Positions 1 through 8,207 of a DNA stretch of 11,510 bases are shown here, piece after piece (positions within the stretch are counted from its first letter, which is position 1; each line of letters opens with the position of its first letter). The translations under genes were made by a program, and so were the position numbers. The stretch comes from Euperipatoides rowelli (lineage: Eukaryota > Onychophora > Udeonychophora > Euonychophora > Peripatopsidae): NCBI GenBank assembly GCA_003024985.2, contig PXIH01S0014870.1; one strand, written 5' to 3'. The notes under the pieces were generated by a model. It was not told where the DNA came from. It saw nothing but the letters and a program-made list of their open reading frames with translations, and searched no databases.

Positions 1-398
1 GAAGGATTTGAAAATAGTCTATAAAAAAAAAACTGTTAAAAACAAAATCCACCACCTTGCTCTGCTAACAATTTCCACAAGGTGGCACTAAACTAGTTCA
101 GAAGGAAAATGACTATTTATTACTGGATTTAAAATATACTGCTATCTTTTTATATACAGTTTGTTGGTCTACTATGATGTCGTTTATGTCTAAAATGCTT
201 AGTTCTTTTGTCAGTTGTAATTACCAACAGCATAAATTCAATTATTTTTTAATGGTGTTGCTTTATTTTTTTTTTTAAACATGTTATAGTCAGAAGTTCT
301 ATTTCTATTGCATGTTGTCTTTAATGGAAGGGTTATTCCCTTCCCTATTAAAATTAAGATGGATTAAAAATAAATACAGTAAATAAAAGCTTACTTAC
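1..398. other. Non-coding, probably Myt1 intron; small inverted repeat
   Basis: Beyond the donor of the kinase-domain exon there is no further kinase homology on the minus strand, so this is probably the next intron. It holds poly-A and poly-T runs and an 8-base perfect inverted repeat, CCACCTTG at 52-59 and CAAGGTGG at 78-85, separated by 18 bases. No gene is recognised. Confidence 0.5.
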
Positions 399-496
399 TT
401 CTCCAAAGGAACCTGTTCCTAGTTTACACTCAATTTTAAAACACTGGTCAAAATATAAATCTTTGCATCTTTCATTATAATGTGGACTTAATAATG
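399..496 (-). CDS. PKMYT1: Myt1-type (PKMYT1) kinase exon, start of kinase domain
   Basis: This internal exon encodes the linker and first part of the kinase domain of a membrane-associated Wee1/Myt1 family kinase. In the known family it phosphorylates CDK1 on Thr14/Tyr15 and holds cells in G2. The 32 full codons contain LSPHYNE, then DLYFDQCF, then KLGTGSFGE, which is the glycine-rich ATP-binding loop (GxGxxGE). Human PKMYT1 has LQSP...ESFFQQSF...RLGHGSYGEVFK in the same order and spacing. The acceptor reads TTTTTCAG just before 496 (phase 1), and the donor after 399 reads GAA|GTAAGT, a strong consensus (phase 0); the next exon should begin with the V of GEV. No continuation is visible between 398 and 1, so the remaining kinase exons are probably off the left edge. 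The family call is inferred from remembered alignment; Wee1 is less likely because the upstream exon also matches Myt1. Confidence 0.86.
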
Positions 497-745
497 CTGA
501 AAAACTGTCAAGAAATAAATAACTTAAAAAAAATAAATGCAACTTTTAAAAGGAGGCCAAGAATTTGTCATAAATACAGCTCGAGTATAAATTTCTTAGG
601 ATTGAACAGTAATAACTGTTTCAAGATTTATCATTGCTAACAAATACGTGGTAAATGCCATTCAACTTTGGCTTTGAGAACTAGAGTTGGTGAATAAATA
701 CCAGGTATAAACTAGATCTATTCAGCTTCAAATGCCAAACCTTAC

Positions 746-762
746 AAAAAAAAAAAAAAAAA
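746..762 (+). repeat. Poly-A tract, 17 bases
   Basis: Uninterrupted A run in the Myt1 intron. No recognisable retroelement lies directly upstream, so it is treated as a simple repeat. Confidence 0.75.
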
Positions 763-910
763 CTTATAGAATGTAATTTGTAAAAATTACCAGGAATTGA
801 TAATTGGCGTCTTGCTTTAGAAAATAGTTTTATTGTATTAATATTCCAATTAAAATCTTTAAACTAACATAATTTTAAATTTCAACTGGACAATATCTAA
901 TTTTGATGAC

Positions 911-925
911 TAGTAGTAGTAGTAG
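911..925 (+). repeat. (TAG)5 microsatellite
   Basis: Five perfect trinucleotide units inside the Myt1 intron. Confidence 0.8.
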
Positions 926-1244
926 AATGCCCAATTCTAAACACAATGGAAACATAGGATTTAAATTTTTTTAAGGCTAATGCACTACCTAGTTATAGAT
1001 GCATTGTTAAGCATTTCTTATAGCATGAATTTTGCAGCTATTTTTATATTAGTTTAGTAGGAGTAGGTAATTATATTAGCCTATATGGTACAGTGCATAA
1101 TAATTTAAACGGTAAAGCAGGTTTTTGATGAAATAAGTCCTGATATCATTACAAAAAGTTTTTGATGAGATAGCCAACTGTCATAAGAAATAAATTAAAA
1201 CTTAATGCTAATACATGTGCTCATCTGTATGTACAGTAGGTAGG

Positions 1245-1466
1245 AGAGACGGGTTGGAATTTAGATTAATGGATAATTTGGTTATCAAAGATGATCAACA
1301 TAGGGAATTGAACATTCAATTTGATTCTGATTCATCATTCTCCGCGCATACAACTTTAATGGTGAAGAGAATGAATGCAAGAATAAGAACAATTAGGAAA
1401 ACCTTTAGAGTGATTGTGTACCCATGTTTAGGAAATAGATCGATATACTGTATGTACAGCCTATAA
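1245..1466 (+). pseudogene. Reverse-transcriptase fragment downstream of the catalytic core
   Basis: The frame shows LNIQFDSDSSFSAH followed by VKRMNARIRTIRKTF. This resembles the conserved DLGVxFDxxLSFSxHI...KANxRLGxIRRTF stretch that follows the catalytic motifs in Jockey/CR1-type reverse transcriptases. The usual DLGV is degraded to ELNI. The frame is lost after the RKTF block. It is a dead fragment of copy A, not a host gene. Confidence 0.68.
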
Positions 1467-1995
1467 TAGACTATTTCAGAATTGTTTGGCCATTAATATT
1501 TAAACACAACTCTCAACTGCTTGAATGATTTGACGCATTAAAAGATATAGCAAAACTATATACTACGATCTAAATGATATGGATTTATTTCACAAACTAA
1601 TTCAATATGAATTAGGTAAAACGTCTTATTACATTTACTAGAAACATAGATAATAATAATAAAAAAACTCCCTCATCAAACACTACTACCCAACCTCAAT
1701 AACAAGCTATTATTTATAAAACCAAAATTACTAACATTGAGCTATCACATGTAAAGGATCATGGGATCAATGAAAGATTTTATATAATCATTTTATATAT
1801 TTTATCAGGTAGGAATGAAAATTATAGGCATAATGTCACCAGAACAAAGATCGATAAGAGGTGTCATGATATATGTCTTAAAAAGAAAAAAAAAATTCAA
1901 ATCCACACTTATTTATTAAAAAAATTATCTAACATAACTAGATATATGATACATATAGATTGGAAAAGGAATCAACTAATAGAAATGTTATACTG

Positions 1996-2091
1996 TTTGT
2001 AACAAACAGAGGTGTTAGACAATGGAATAGAATACCATTGGAAATTAAATTTTCTAATAGTGTAAATATATTCAAGAATAAACTTGTCTAA
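1996..2091 (+). pseudogene. C-terminal tail of LINE reverse-transcriptase protein
   Basis: The frame FVTNRGVRQWNRIPLE...NSVNIFKNKLV ends in TAA. It matches the family's usual C-terminus, F(S/T)NRxVxxWNxLPxEVVxAxSVNxFKNxLD. It lies about 600 bases after the upstream block, in the expected order. It marks the end of the open reading frame of copy A. Confidence 0.68.
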
Positions 2092-2207
2092 TTCTTGATC
2101 AATTGTAAAGATGTTATTGAATTGATTGTGATGACATGAATACTAATGATTTCACTAACAGCCTGAATATCTTTGATAACAATTATTGAAACATAATGAA
2201 TGTGTGT

Positions 2208-2221
2208 GGTTGAGAACAACC
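2208..2221 (+). other. Hairpin in retrotransposon 3' UTR
   Basis: GGTTG and CAACC pair perfectly around an AGAA tetraloop, about 115 bases after the retrotransposon stop codon. Several LINE clades carry a 3' stem-loop recognised by their reverse transcriptase. That role is only inferred here from position. Confidence 0.4.
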
Positions 2222-2296
2222 GTTCGGGATGCTATTTTGAGTTATTGATGGATCATTGATTTTATTGTGATCGTGTCTTATAGAATTTATAATAAA

Positions 2297-3563
2297 GAAA
2301 GAGTAAAATGCTTAATAGATGGAATGGAGTTTTGGGGAAGAGAAGAGAGATGGAAAAAGAGCAGGTAGAAAAGAAAAAAAAGGTAAGTGAAATGGTAAAG
2401 AGAAGATAAAAGGGGAGGATTGGTAAAAAAAAGAGATATAAATTGTTAAAAAGCTAAATATTTGATATTGTGATATTAGATATTTAAAATTAATATTATT
2501 ATATACTCTTTTTGTAAATATTTTGACAGAAATGTATTATCATTATTGCAAATAATCATTTTACATTGTATAAATTTGTATAAAAGTCCTAAGACTTAAA
2601 TTACATGTATTCTAATAAATAAATTAATAATTACTGTAGCTAAACACAATGATTTATTTATGTTTATGGTACCTTTTGTACAGACTGGGCACTCTTATTA
2701 AACATTTGATGAGCAATGATTAGATTGTTGATTATAAAGTGATAATGAATGAGAAAGGCAGGGGCTTGAAAGCCACTTCTTATCAAGTGCAAAATTTTGA
2801 AGTCTGTTGTATTAATTTAGATTGTTATTTTGTTATATTCCTTATATGCTTGAATAATGTTCTAAATAAATTGGTATGGACTACAGCTATAAGGCTATCA
2901 TGTCTATAGACTAGGAATCTAAACAATGTAAATATACTGTATTAGGATTTCTTCTTTTATATCCAAGCATAATGATCAGTAAAAATTGATATTACTTCTA
3001 TAGATTGCAAGATTTCAGAAACAAACTAAAGTATTTAATAATATAGCAAAAAAAAAAAAATAATAATAACTGGACTGCAGGATTAATGGTCAATATTTTG
3101 GTCATCTTTTTTTAAATACATATCTAAGGTTTTATAGCTTATTATTATTTGCTTATATCTAAAAACCCATTATTATTCAAAAAATTATATTTGTTAAATT
3201 AACTAATTAAAAGGCCTAGATTAGTTAAGAGTTAGAGGTGATGTTATGTTTAGACAAAATCTTTGCTAGCCTTACTGTTTTTGATTGAGCTTTGTAGTTA
3301 TAAGGAACATCAGTTACTTAGACAATAAATCCTTAATTCCAACACCAGTTAATAATTTTTTATGATAAATTAAGCATAAAAATGAATTATGACATTTTGT
3401 ATCAAAATTCAGAGCAACAAAAAGCTACTTAATATTAATGATTATCTCAAATGGTAAAATATTAAAGAAAGAAAGACAGCACACTACGGTACTCTCTACA
3501 TATTTCAATCTGATTAAAGAACATCTATAGTAGAAATAGTTTGAACTTTAAATGAAAGGATAC
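2297..3563. other. AT-rich intronic stretch, no gene recognised
   Basis: Within the Myt1 intron. It starts with a purine-rich tract (about 2334 to 2436, nearly all A and G on the plus strand), continues with low-complexity AT-rich sequence and holds a run of 13 A followed by TAATAATAA (3048-3069). I see no coding homology, terminal repeats or RNA gene. Confidence 0.5.
2334..2436 (+). repeat. Purine-rich (GA) tract
   Basis: About 100 bases are nearly all A or G on the plus strand, with only occasional T or C. It lies shortly after the retrotransposon 3' end. It is pyrimidine-rich on the strand of the Myt1 transcript. Confidence 0.6.
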
Positions 3564-3696
3564 AGTTATTAGTGTTACGAAAAGAAACAGCTAGAGCTCG
3601 GTTTTGATAAAGTTTATTTTGGAAAATACGGCTAATAGGTGGAGCACTTTTAACAGGAGGGCGTGGAGGGGGCTGGTCTCTAGGGGTAGCTCTAGC
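3564..3696 (-). CDS. PKMYT1: Myt1-type kinase N-terminal proline-rich exon
   Basis: The exon has 44 codons plus one base. It reads DQPPPRPPVK, then PPISRIF, then LAVSFRN. Human PKMYT1 has PPPPPAKGSIPISRLF followed by RRVSFRGEA at the same place before the kinase domain, so both motifs match in order and spacing. The acceptor before 3696 is a T-rich run ending TTTGTAG, and an in-frame stop lies just upstream of it, as expected for an intron. The best donor is AACT|GTATCC after 3564 (phase 1), which joins exactly to the phase 1 acceptor at 497 and gives VSFRNTNN-S-LLSP. The donor is weak (T at -1, C at +5). C|GTAACA, ending the exon at 3573, is also phase 1 but would remove the conserved Arg of VSFR. 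In the family this N-terminal region is regulatory and non-catalytic. Read past 3564, the frame runs 17 more codons to a stop. Confidence 0.85.
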
Positions 3697-4559
3697 CTAC
3701 AAATAAAAAAAAAAAGAAACTATTTAGAAAAATAAATAAAAACTATAAAATAAATAACAGTGGTCTATTTAATTTTTACAATTTAATAAAAGATCTTTGT
3801 AAATAATTTGATCATAGAAATCAAAAATCAATATTAGTTATTGGATATTAGCTAATACTATGAGATTCATAGTGTGTGTATAGTATAATTGTGTTATATA
3901 GTTCAACTTTATATAAAATGTACTGTAAATAAAGTACTGTATATACACAGTATATATAGCAACGTATATAGTATAGCAGTAGCCTATTATACTGTAACTA
4001 GCTATTTGTGTCAAATGAATTACACAAGTGTAAAGCTACTATTAAGTTCAAATTTGAAGGAATAATAATAATGAGCCCAAAAGCCAATGGGTTCAATCAT
4101 GAATTAAATCTGCCCCACAGCAGATCAATACTGCATAACCTACATACTAATAAATGAGACTGTATCCTGAATGATTTTTTTTATGTATAATAGTTTCTTA
4201 GACAAGTAGCCAATTATGAATAACCTAAGGACTTGCTAAAGAGCAAAACAAATGCTGTATCACATGGTAATAAAAAGATATAAATAAATGCAAACAGTGC
4301 AGAATAACAATAAATAAGAAATCATACATAAAAGCAGAACACAATGTACAAATATAATTTTATTTAAATAAATAGCCATTTCAAATTCTTCCTGTTATTC
4401 TTAATAGGGAACTCTACAATGGGATAAAATGAATAAAATATAAAAAGAAGAGATATTAATATTAACAAATTGAAAGTAAATTCAAAATAACAAAATGTGA
4501 TGTTTAAAAATATACAGAGGTGCTCATTATTTCCATGTATGTTTTTCAGACTTCTATAC
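3697..4559. other. AT-rich stretch between Myt1 exons, no gene recognised
   Basis: Begins with the T-rich tract and branch region (read on minus) serving the proline-rich exon. The rest is low complexity with many TACTGTA-like words around 3920-4000. I searched the minus strand for a bridging Myt1 exon. One acceptor-like site near 4420 leads into a short frame (EFPIKNNRKNLK), but no usable donor follows before a stop. Confidence 0.45.
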
Positions 4560-4584
4560 CTGAAAGATAAGCAGGTATTGGCAT
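4560..4584 (-). CDS. Possible first coding exon of the Myt1-type gene
   Basis: A minus-strand ATG opens the frame MPIPAYLS and meets a donor CAG|GTATAG at once (phase 1). Human PKMYT1 has the N-terminal motif PIPVPAYF, so PIPAYL is a plausible counterpart, and it lies on the right strand and in the right order about 860 bases upstream of the proline-rich exon. The frame stays open upstream of the ATG for 16 codons to a TAA, so the exon could begin earlier. Phase is a problem: the preferred acceptor at 3696 is phase 0. Either an unseen exon lies between, or a downstream AG (AGAG|CT, exon start at about 3688) is used, which would be phase 1. The match is only six to eight residues and could be chance. 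Confidence 0.35.
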
Positions 4585-4964
4585 GTCTTCAAAATTTAAA
4601 GTGTAGGTGAATATAAACCAATTTAAATTGAATTAAGGTCAACAGCGTACTTATTTCTCAGGTATAGAGGGTTGAAAAGCATATATAGGTAAATAAAATA
4701 TGATCATTAATTCATAATATAAACTGCAATACTGTTAGACATCATATTACCTTCATTTTTATTAAAAATAATTACTAGTATGTTAAAGTACAATGTAGGG
4801 GAACGTGTTGTACCTACTGTAGGTCCAATTTTGACATTTTGATCTTTCCTTTAGTTACCGTATGGTAGTAGCCTATATAAAAATAATCAAATATAAACTT
4901 AATGTTTTTTATTGATTCTCTATGATACTATGCATCACATATTTTTCTTGAAATTTTATATTAG

Positions 4965-4965
4965 N
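4965..4965. other. Ambiguous base (N)
   Basis: A single undetermined base inside TAGNCCTA (4962-4969). The dispersed word TAGGCCTA elsewhere in the window suggests G. It does not affect any recognised reading frame. Confidence 0.95.
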
Positions 4966-5036
4966 CCTATCATTGTTTATTTTTTTTAATAATAAGAAAA
5001 ATAAATTTTAGAACCAAGGTTTATATACAACATGGG

Positions 5037-5074
5037 TGTTGTACCTTGGTCCTAGGCATGTTGTACCTTGGACC
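5037..5074 (+). repeat. Two direct copies of the terminal motif TGTTGTACCTTGG(T/A)CC
   Basis: Copies at 5037-5052 and 5059-5074 differ at one base. They match the start of the right terminal repeat read inward. A possible degraded copy precedes them at about 5011-5032. Arrays like this in DNA transposons are often transposase binding sites; that is an inference here. Confidence 0.6.
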
Positions 5075-5243
5075 ATGTAGATTTTTTAAAGAAAAACACT
5101 TTTCAAATGAAATGATAAAATTTAATTGTTGAAATAGAGTTGTAACAGGTAGGCTATAGGTAGAATCATGTATCCTAAAAGCTCATTATTTTATATAGGC
5201 TATCTATTTACATATTAACTTTAGTTCAATTTTAAATAAGAAT

Positions 5244-5563
5244 TTATTCAACACTATAATTGGTTAAATCAATTCCAAATGATAACTTTGAAGCTGATTC
5301 ACTAGTGATGGAAGTTGAATATCTTATCTTTGTTCAATTTATAGTTGGAGTCGTACGCTTATACTGTATATATTTTTGGGAGTTTGAACTCTTATGGTGT
5401 TTTACTTCCAAGTTATCATCATAAACAGCTATGATTTCAGCTATAAAGAATTTTATATACGGTAAACTCCATTTTCAATTTTTTCATTATCTGGATCATA
5501 CAAGTCTGTAAAATCTTCAGAAAGACCAGAATAAATCCCCAATTCTGCTATCTCAGACTCAGA
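5244..5563 (-). pseudogene. Broken C-terminal fragment of a transposon protein
   Basis: The first segment is acidic: ELGIYSGLSEDFTDLYDPDN, then IENGVYRI. A frameshift near 5455-5460 shifts to YIKFFIAEIIAVYDDNLEVK. After a further stop come ITSESASKLSFGID and LTNYSVE, ending at a stop at 5246-5244. I recognise the order acidic linker, G(V/D)YxxVKF, YxAEI, (A/S)SKLxFGID from C-termini of transposon-encoded proteins in invertebrate genomes, but cannot name the family reliably. TA flanks would fit a pogo/Tigger-like source. No catalytic DDE region is visible, so this is an internally deleted or 5'-lost copy. Confidence 0.5.
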
Positions 5564-6017
5564 TTAGTATACGGTTAAAAAAGATTGCAAAACAATAATG
5601 CTGTCAATTTAATAAGAAAACCTGTTTAACATGTCGGTAATTGCGAGGTCCAAGGTAGCCAACAACACTTGGTGACTTACAAAAAAATGGCTTCCCAGCA
5701 TTTTCAAGTTAGACTTATTTTGATTTGAAACTTCTGTTGACAATGCAGAATCAATACTCTTTCAAGCATAACTTTGATATAGCAACAAATAATTGACAAG
5801 AAGATATAATGAAAAGTTATAACTAAAAAAAAAATAATTTTGGTGATCAATCCCTTATTTTATAAATATCTGCAGTTCCAATAGACAAGTATCATATAAA
5901 CAAAATTCATTGTGACCCCTAGTCAGTCACACATAACTTAACTACATTCATTAATTTTACTTAAATACATTAGGTGGGACTAAGATCAGCGTAGGTCCAA
6001 GGTACAACACTTTCCCC

Positions 6018-7048
6018 TACTATAAAAGATAAAGAAATATACATTAAAAAAAAAACAACTTATTTACATAAATTGCTGGAAACCAAAGAAAAGATGAAAG
6101 GTAAGAGTACCTCTCAATACCTTACATTAATTTCAAAATTATAATAAAATAACAACACTTTTTAATTACAAAAAAAAATCACAGGACCAATTTTTTTTTT
6201 TTTTTTACCAACAATCAATAAATTTAACTCTTAGCCTACAAACAAATTCTACATTATTAATCTTTACTTAAAGGAAAAGAACCCAGACACAGCTTAGAAG
6301 CATAACATACCAATAGTTTAGAATGACGATACTGGTTATTGATTAGCTATGAGGGTTAGTGGTGATGATGGAAGATTAGTAAAGATTAGCTAGGAGAATG
6401 AAGCAAAAAGAAGTCAAATTATAAGGAAGGCCTTGTTTTCCTCTTTGGGCTATTCCAGTTTTGTAGTCTTTTGCGCTGAAAAATATCAGAAAAAAGATAT
6501 ACGGCAAAGAACAAGATTGCAATATGGAACACAAAGCAAAAAAAAAAAAAAAAGATCTAGTCTAATACATTAAAGCATGCATTACTAAACAGCCAAGTGT
6601 TTTAAGATAGGCTAGCCAAAATAAATCATTCCAGTGTTAAAGTTCTAATAGAATTACAGAATGTACTGCAGTATTACAATGTAGCCTAGCAGCACAATGA
6701 TCACTCCACAGGGCACTTATCCTTCTAGTAGACAAGTAGCTAATTTTTTTCTAAAACTTCACATAGTTATTTCAAGGTCAATAAAAAATTATTATCAAGT
6801 GATCCTCCAACAGATATTTCAGTTCATAAAACAATTCAATTGTAATTAGAACAGACGTCCAATCTACAGATCTTGCTTTTATGTGAGCGCTGATCACTTT
6901 ACATTATTTCAATTACAAATATTTGCCATATTACTAGTGGCCTGGTGCTAATTACAACTTAAAAATAAATAGTGCAGCAATTTTGCCTAATTTTCTTATA
7001 ATTGGACAAGTAATTTTTAAAATTTTATTTTTTCTATTTTTATTTTTA
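6018..7048. other. AT-rich spacer between two DNA elements, no confirmed gene
   Basis: Contains T and A runs of about 16 bases (6191-6206, 6538-6553) and ordinary AT-rich sequence. The only notable segment is a minus-strand candidate exon at 6475-6311, listed separately. I see no terminal repeats or protein homology. Confidence 0.5.
6311..6475 (-). other. Candidate exon by splice signals only
   Basis: On the minus strand a strong acceptor (TTTTTTCTGATATTTTTCAG before 6475) opens a less AT-rich stretch, and a good donor ATTG|GTATGT follows at 6311, giving 165 bases. All three frames contain stops, and the most basic one ends after NSPKRKTRPSL. It could be a 5' UTR exon of the Myt1-type gene, a terminal exon of another gene or chance. 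No homology supports it. Confidence 0.18.
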
Positions 7049-8207
7049 GGGCAATTCCATGGTGTTCGACGTAAAATTCAGAAACAATTTTCATACATTG
7101 TTATTTTTTTTTTGCACATGATTATAAACAGATTGAGCTACTTTTTTTTACTTATTGGATCACATTAAATCTTACATATTGTTATTTAAAAATTTCTAAT
7201 CCATTAAAAACTTGCTTTATTCCCTGGTGTCAGATGTAAAACAGACAAATTATGGAGAATTTATGACACCTGAAATTCTTTCTCAAAAATCTGTGAACTG
7301 TCTTGTTTTTTCTTCTTTGAAATCAAATTAGATGGCAAGCACATAGTGCTTTGCTTTATGTTTGATTGTTTTATTTATTTTGATTGTTAGTTCTACCTGA
7401 AATGTACCTTTTAATTCGGTGTCGGACGTAAATTGTGTTTCAAGGTTTGAAAAGTCTCAATTAGCACTATATAAAGTAAAGTGACATAAATAGTTTTTGA
7501 AAATGAAAACTGTTATCTATATCCAATTATTGGAATCGGTGGATTGATCTTCTTTACATTATTTTTAAAAGATACGGTGTATAAAATGTTATTTTCTTCT
7601 TTTGGCCACTTAATAATGTGAAGATGGATGCATGACTGAAATTGTATCAAATATATTTGTTATTCAACCTGAAAATTTTTGACCTTCATAACAATGACAT
7701 CATTGTAATGAAGTGAATCTTTTACAATTTCATGTAGGCCTATAGGTGTGTCCACATCTGATGCACCACCATCAATCAAAAAATATATTTAACTTTGTTG
7801 AATGTATTTGAATTTAAAATGTCTTTAATAATAATATAGTTAGCCTACAACCTAATGGACTTACACAGTGAACAGAATGAATGTTCGGAATAGGCGTGAT
7901 ATTCTCCCAATGAGAATTTCATTAGATGATATGTATTGGAGATGCACATTCTGATTTTAAAATGCTGCAACTGTAGTAAACTGTGCAGGGATTTATATAA
8001 ACATCTTTCCTGCCTTGGCATAGTGCCAAACTCCTCTTTGTCCCAATCTAAATATATGGCACCTTTGCCATGGTGATTTGACAAATGAAACAATTATTTT
8101 TTATCACGAACATATAAATTGTTCTCTACTTACTTTTTCAAAAATTAAACAAATATTTCAAACATTTAAGTTCTTGTTTAGTTAACCCAAATTTTTTAAA
8201 TATATTT

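Larger units (their letters stand above)
1245..2296 (+). mobile_element. Decayed non-LTR retrotransposon, 3' end (copy A)
   Basis: Remnant of a LINE of the Jockey/CR1-like kind. Scattered frames match the C-terminal half of the reverse-transcriptase protein: an FDSDSSFSAH...KRMNARIRTIRKTF block (1245 to about 1405), a WPLIFKHNSQLLE block near 1480-1525, and RQWNRIPLE...NSVNIFKNKLV ending at a stop at 2089-2091. After the stop comes about 200 bases of 3' UTR-like sequence with a GGTTG-AGAA-CAACC hairpin (2208-2221) and AATAAA at 2291-2296. Stops and frameshifts between the blocks show it is dead. The 5' part including the catalytic core is missing. It lies antisense inside the Myt1 intron. Clade assignment needs a search; both ends are approximate. 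Confidence 0.72.
497..3563 (-). other. Intron of the Myt1-type gene
   Basis: Minus-strand interval between the two recognised exons. It starts GTATCC and ends TTTTTCAG, phase 1 on both sides, 3,067 bases. It contains the decayed plus-strand retrotransposon at about 1245 to 2296, simple repeats and otherwise AT-rich sequence. The boundaries are inferred from protein continuity and splice signals, not from a transcript. Confidence 0.72.
4798..6017 (-). mobile_element. TA-flanked DNA transposon remnant with terminal inverted repeats
   Basis: The left end reads GGGGAACGTGTTGTACCT (4798-4815). The right end, reverse complemented, reads GGGGAAAGTGTTGTACCT (6017-6000), 17 of 18 identical, then TTGGACC. 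TA dinucleotides flank both ends (4796-4797, 6018-6019), consistent with the TA duplication of Tc1/mariner/pogo elements. Internal copies of the terminal motif occur at 5037-5052, 5059-5074 (direct) and 5647-5667 (inverted, interrupted). A minus-strand frame at 5563-5244 resembles a transposase C-terminus and sets the strand given here. At 1,220 bases with no intact frame, the copy cannot be autonomous. It lies upstream of the recognised Myt1 exons. Confidence 0.72.

Noticed and set aside
354-398. Continuation of the kinase frame past GTGSFGE to a stop
   Set aside because: The sequence after GAA is a strong GTAAGT donor and the translated tail no longer resembles a kinase, so it is intron.
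746-762. Poly-A tract as a retrotransposon tail
   Set aside because: No retroelement sequence is recognisable on its 5' side.
3490-3563. Continuation of the proline-rich exon for 17 codons to a stop
   Set aside because: The residues have no match to the family, and an in-phase donor sits at the point where homology ends.
3920-4000. Cluster of TACTGTA-like words and a partial palindrome
   Set aside because: Short AT-rich words with imperfect symmetry; not distinguishable from background in this composition.
4055-4160. Minus-strand CATTCAG as an exon acceptor
   Set aside because: The upstream tract is A-rich on that strand rather than pyrimidine-rich, and no frame matches Myt1.
6983-7168. 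Plus-strand frame of 61 codons, hydrophobic
   Set aside because: It crosses the left end of the 2.25 kb element and its hydrophobicity comes from T-rich sequence. No homology.
7845-8093. Minus-strand frame of 82 codons inside the 2.25 kb element, followed by a GTAAGT-like donor
   Set aside because: I recognise no domain, there is no clear acceptor or partner exon, and it lies inside a transposon-like element. Not called as a gene.
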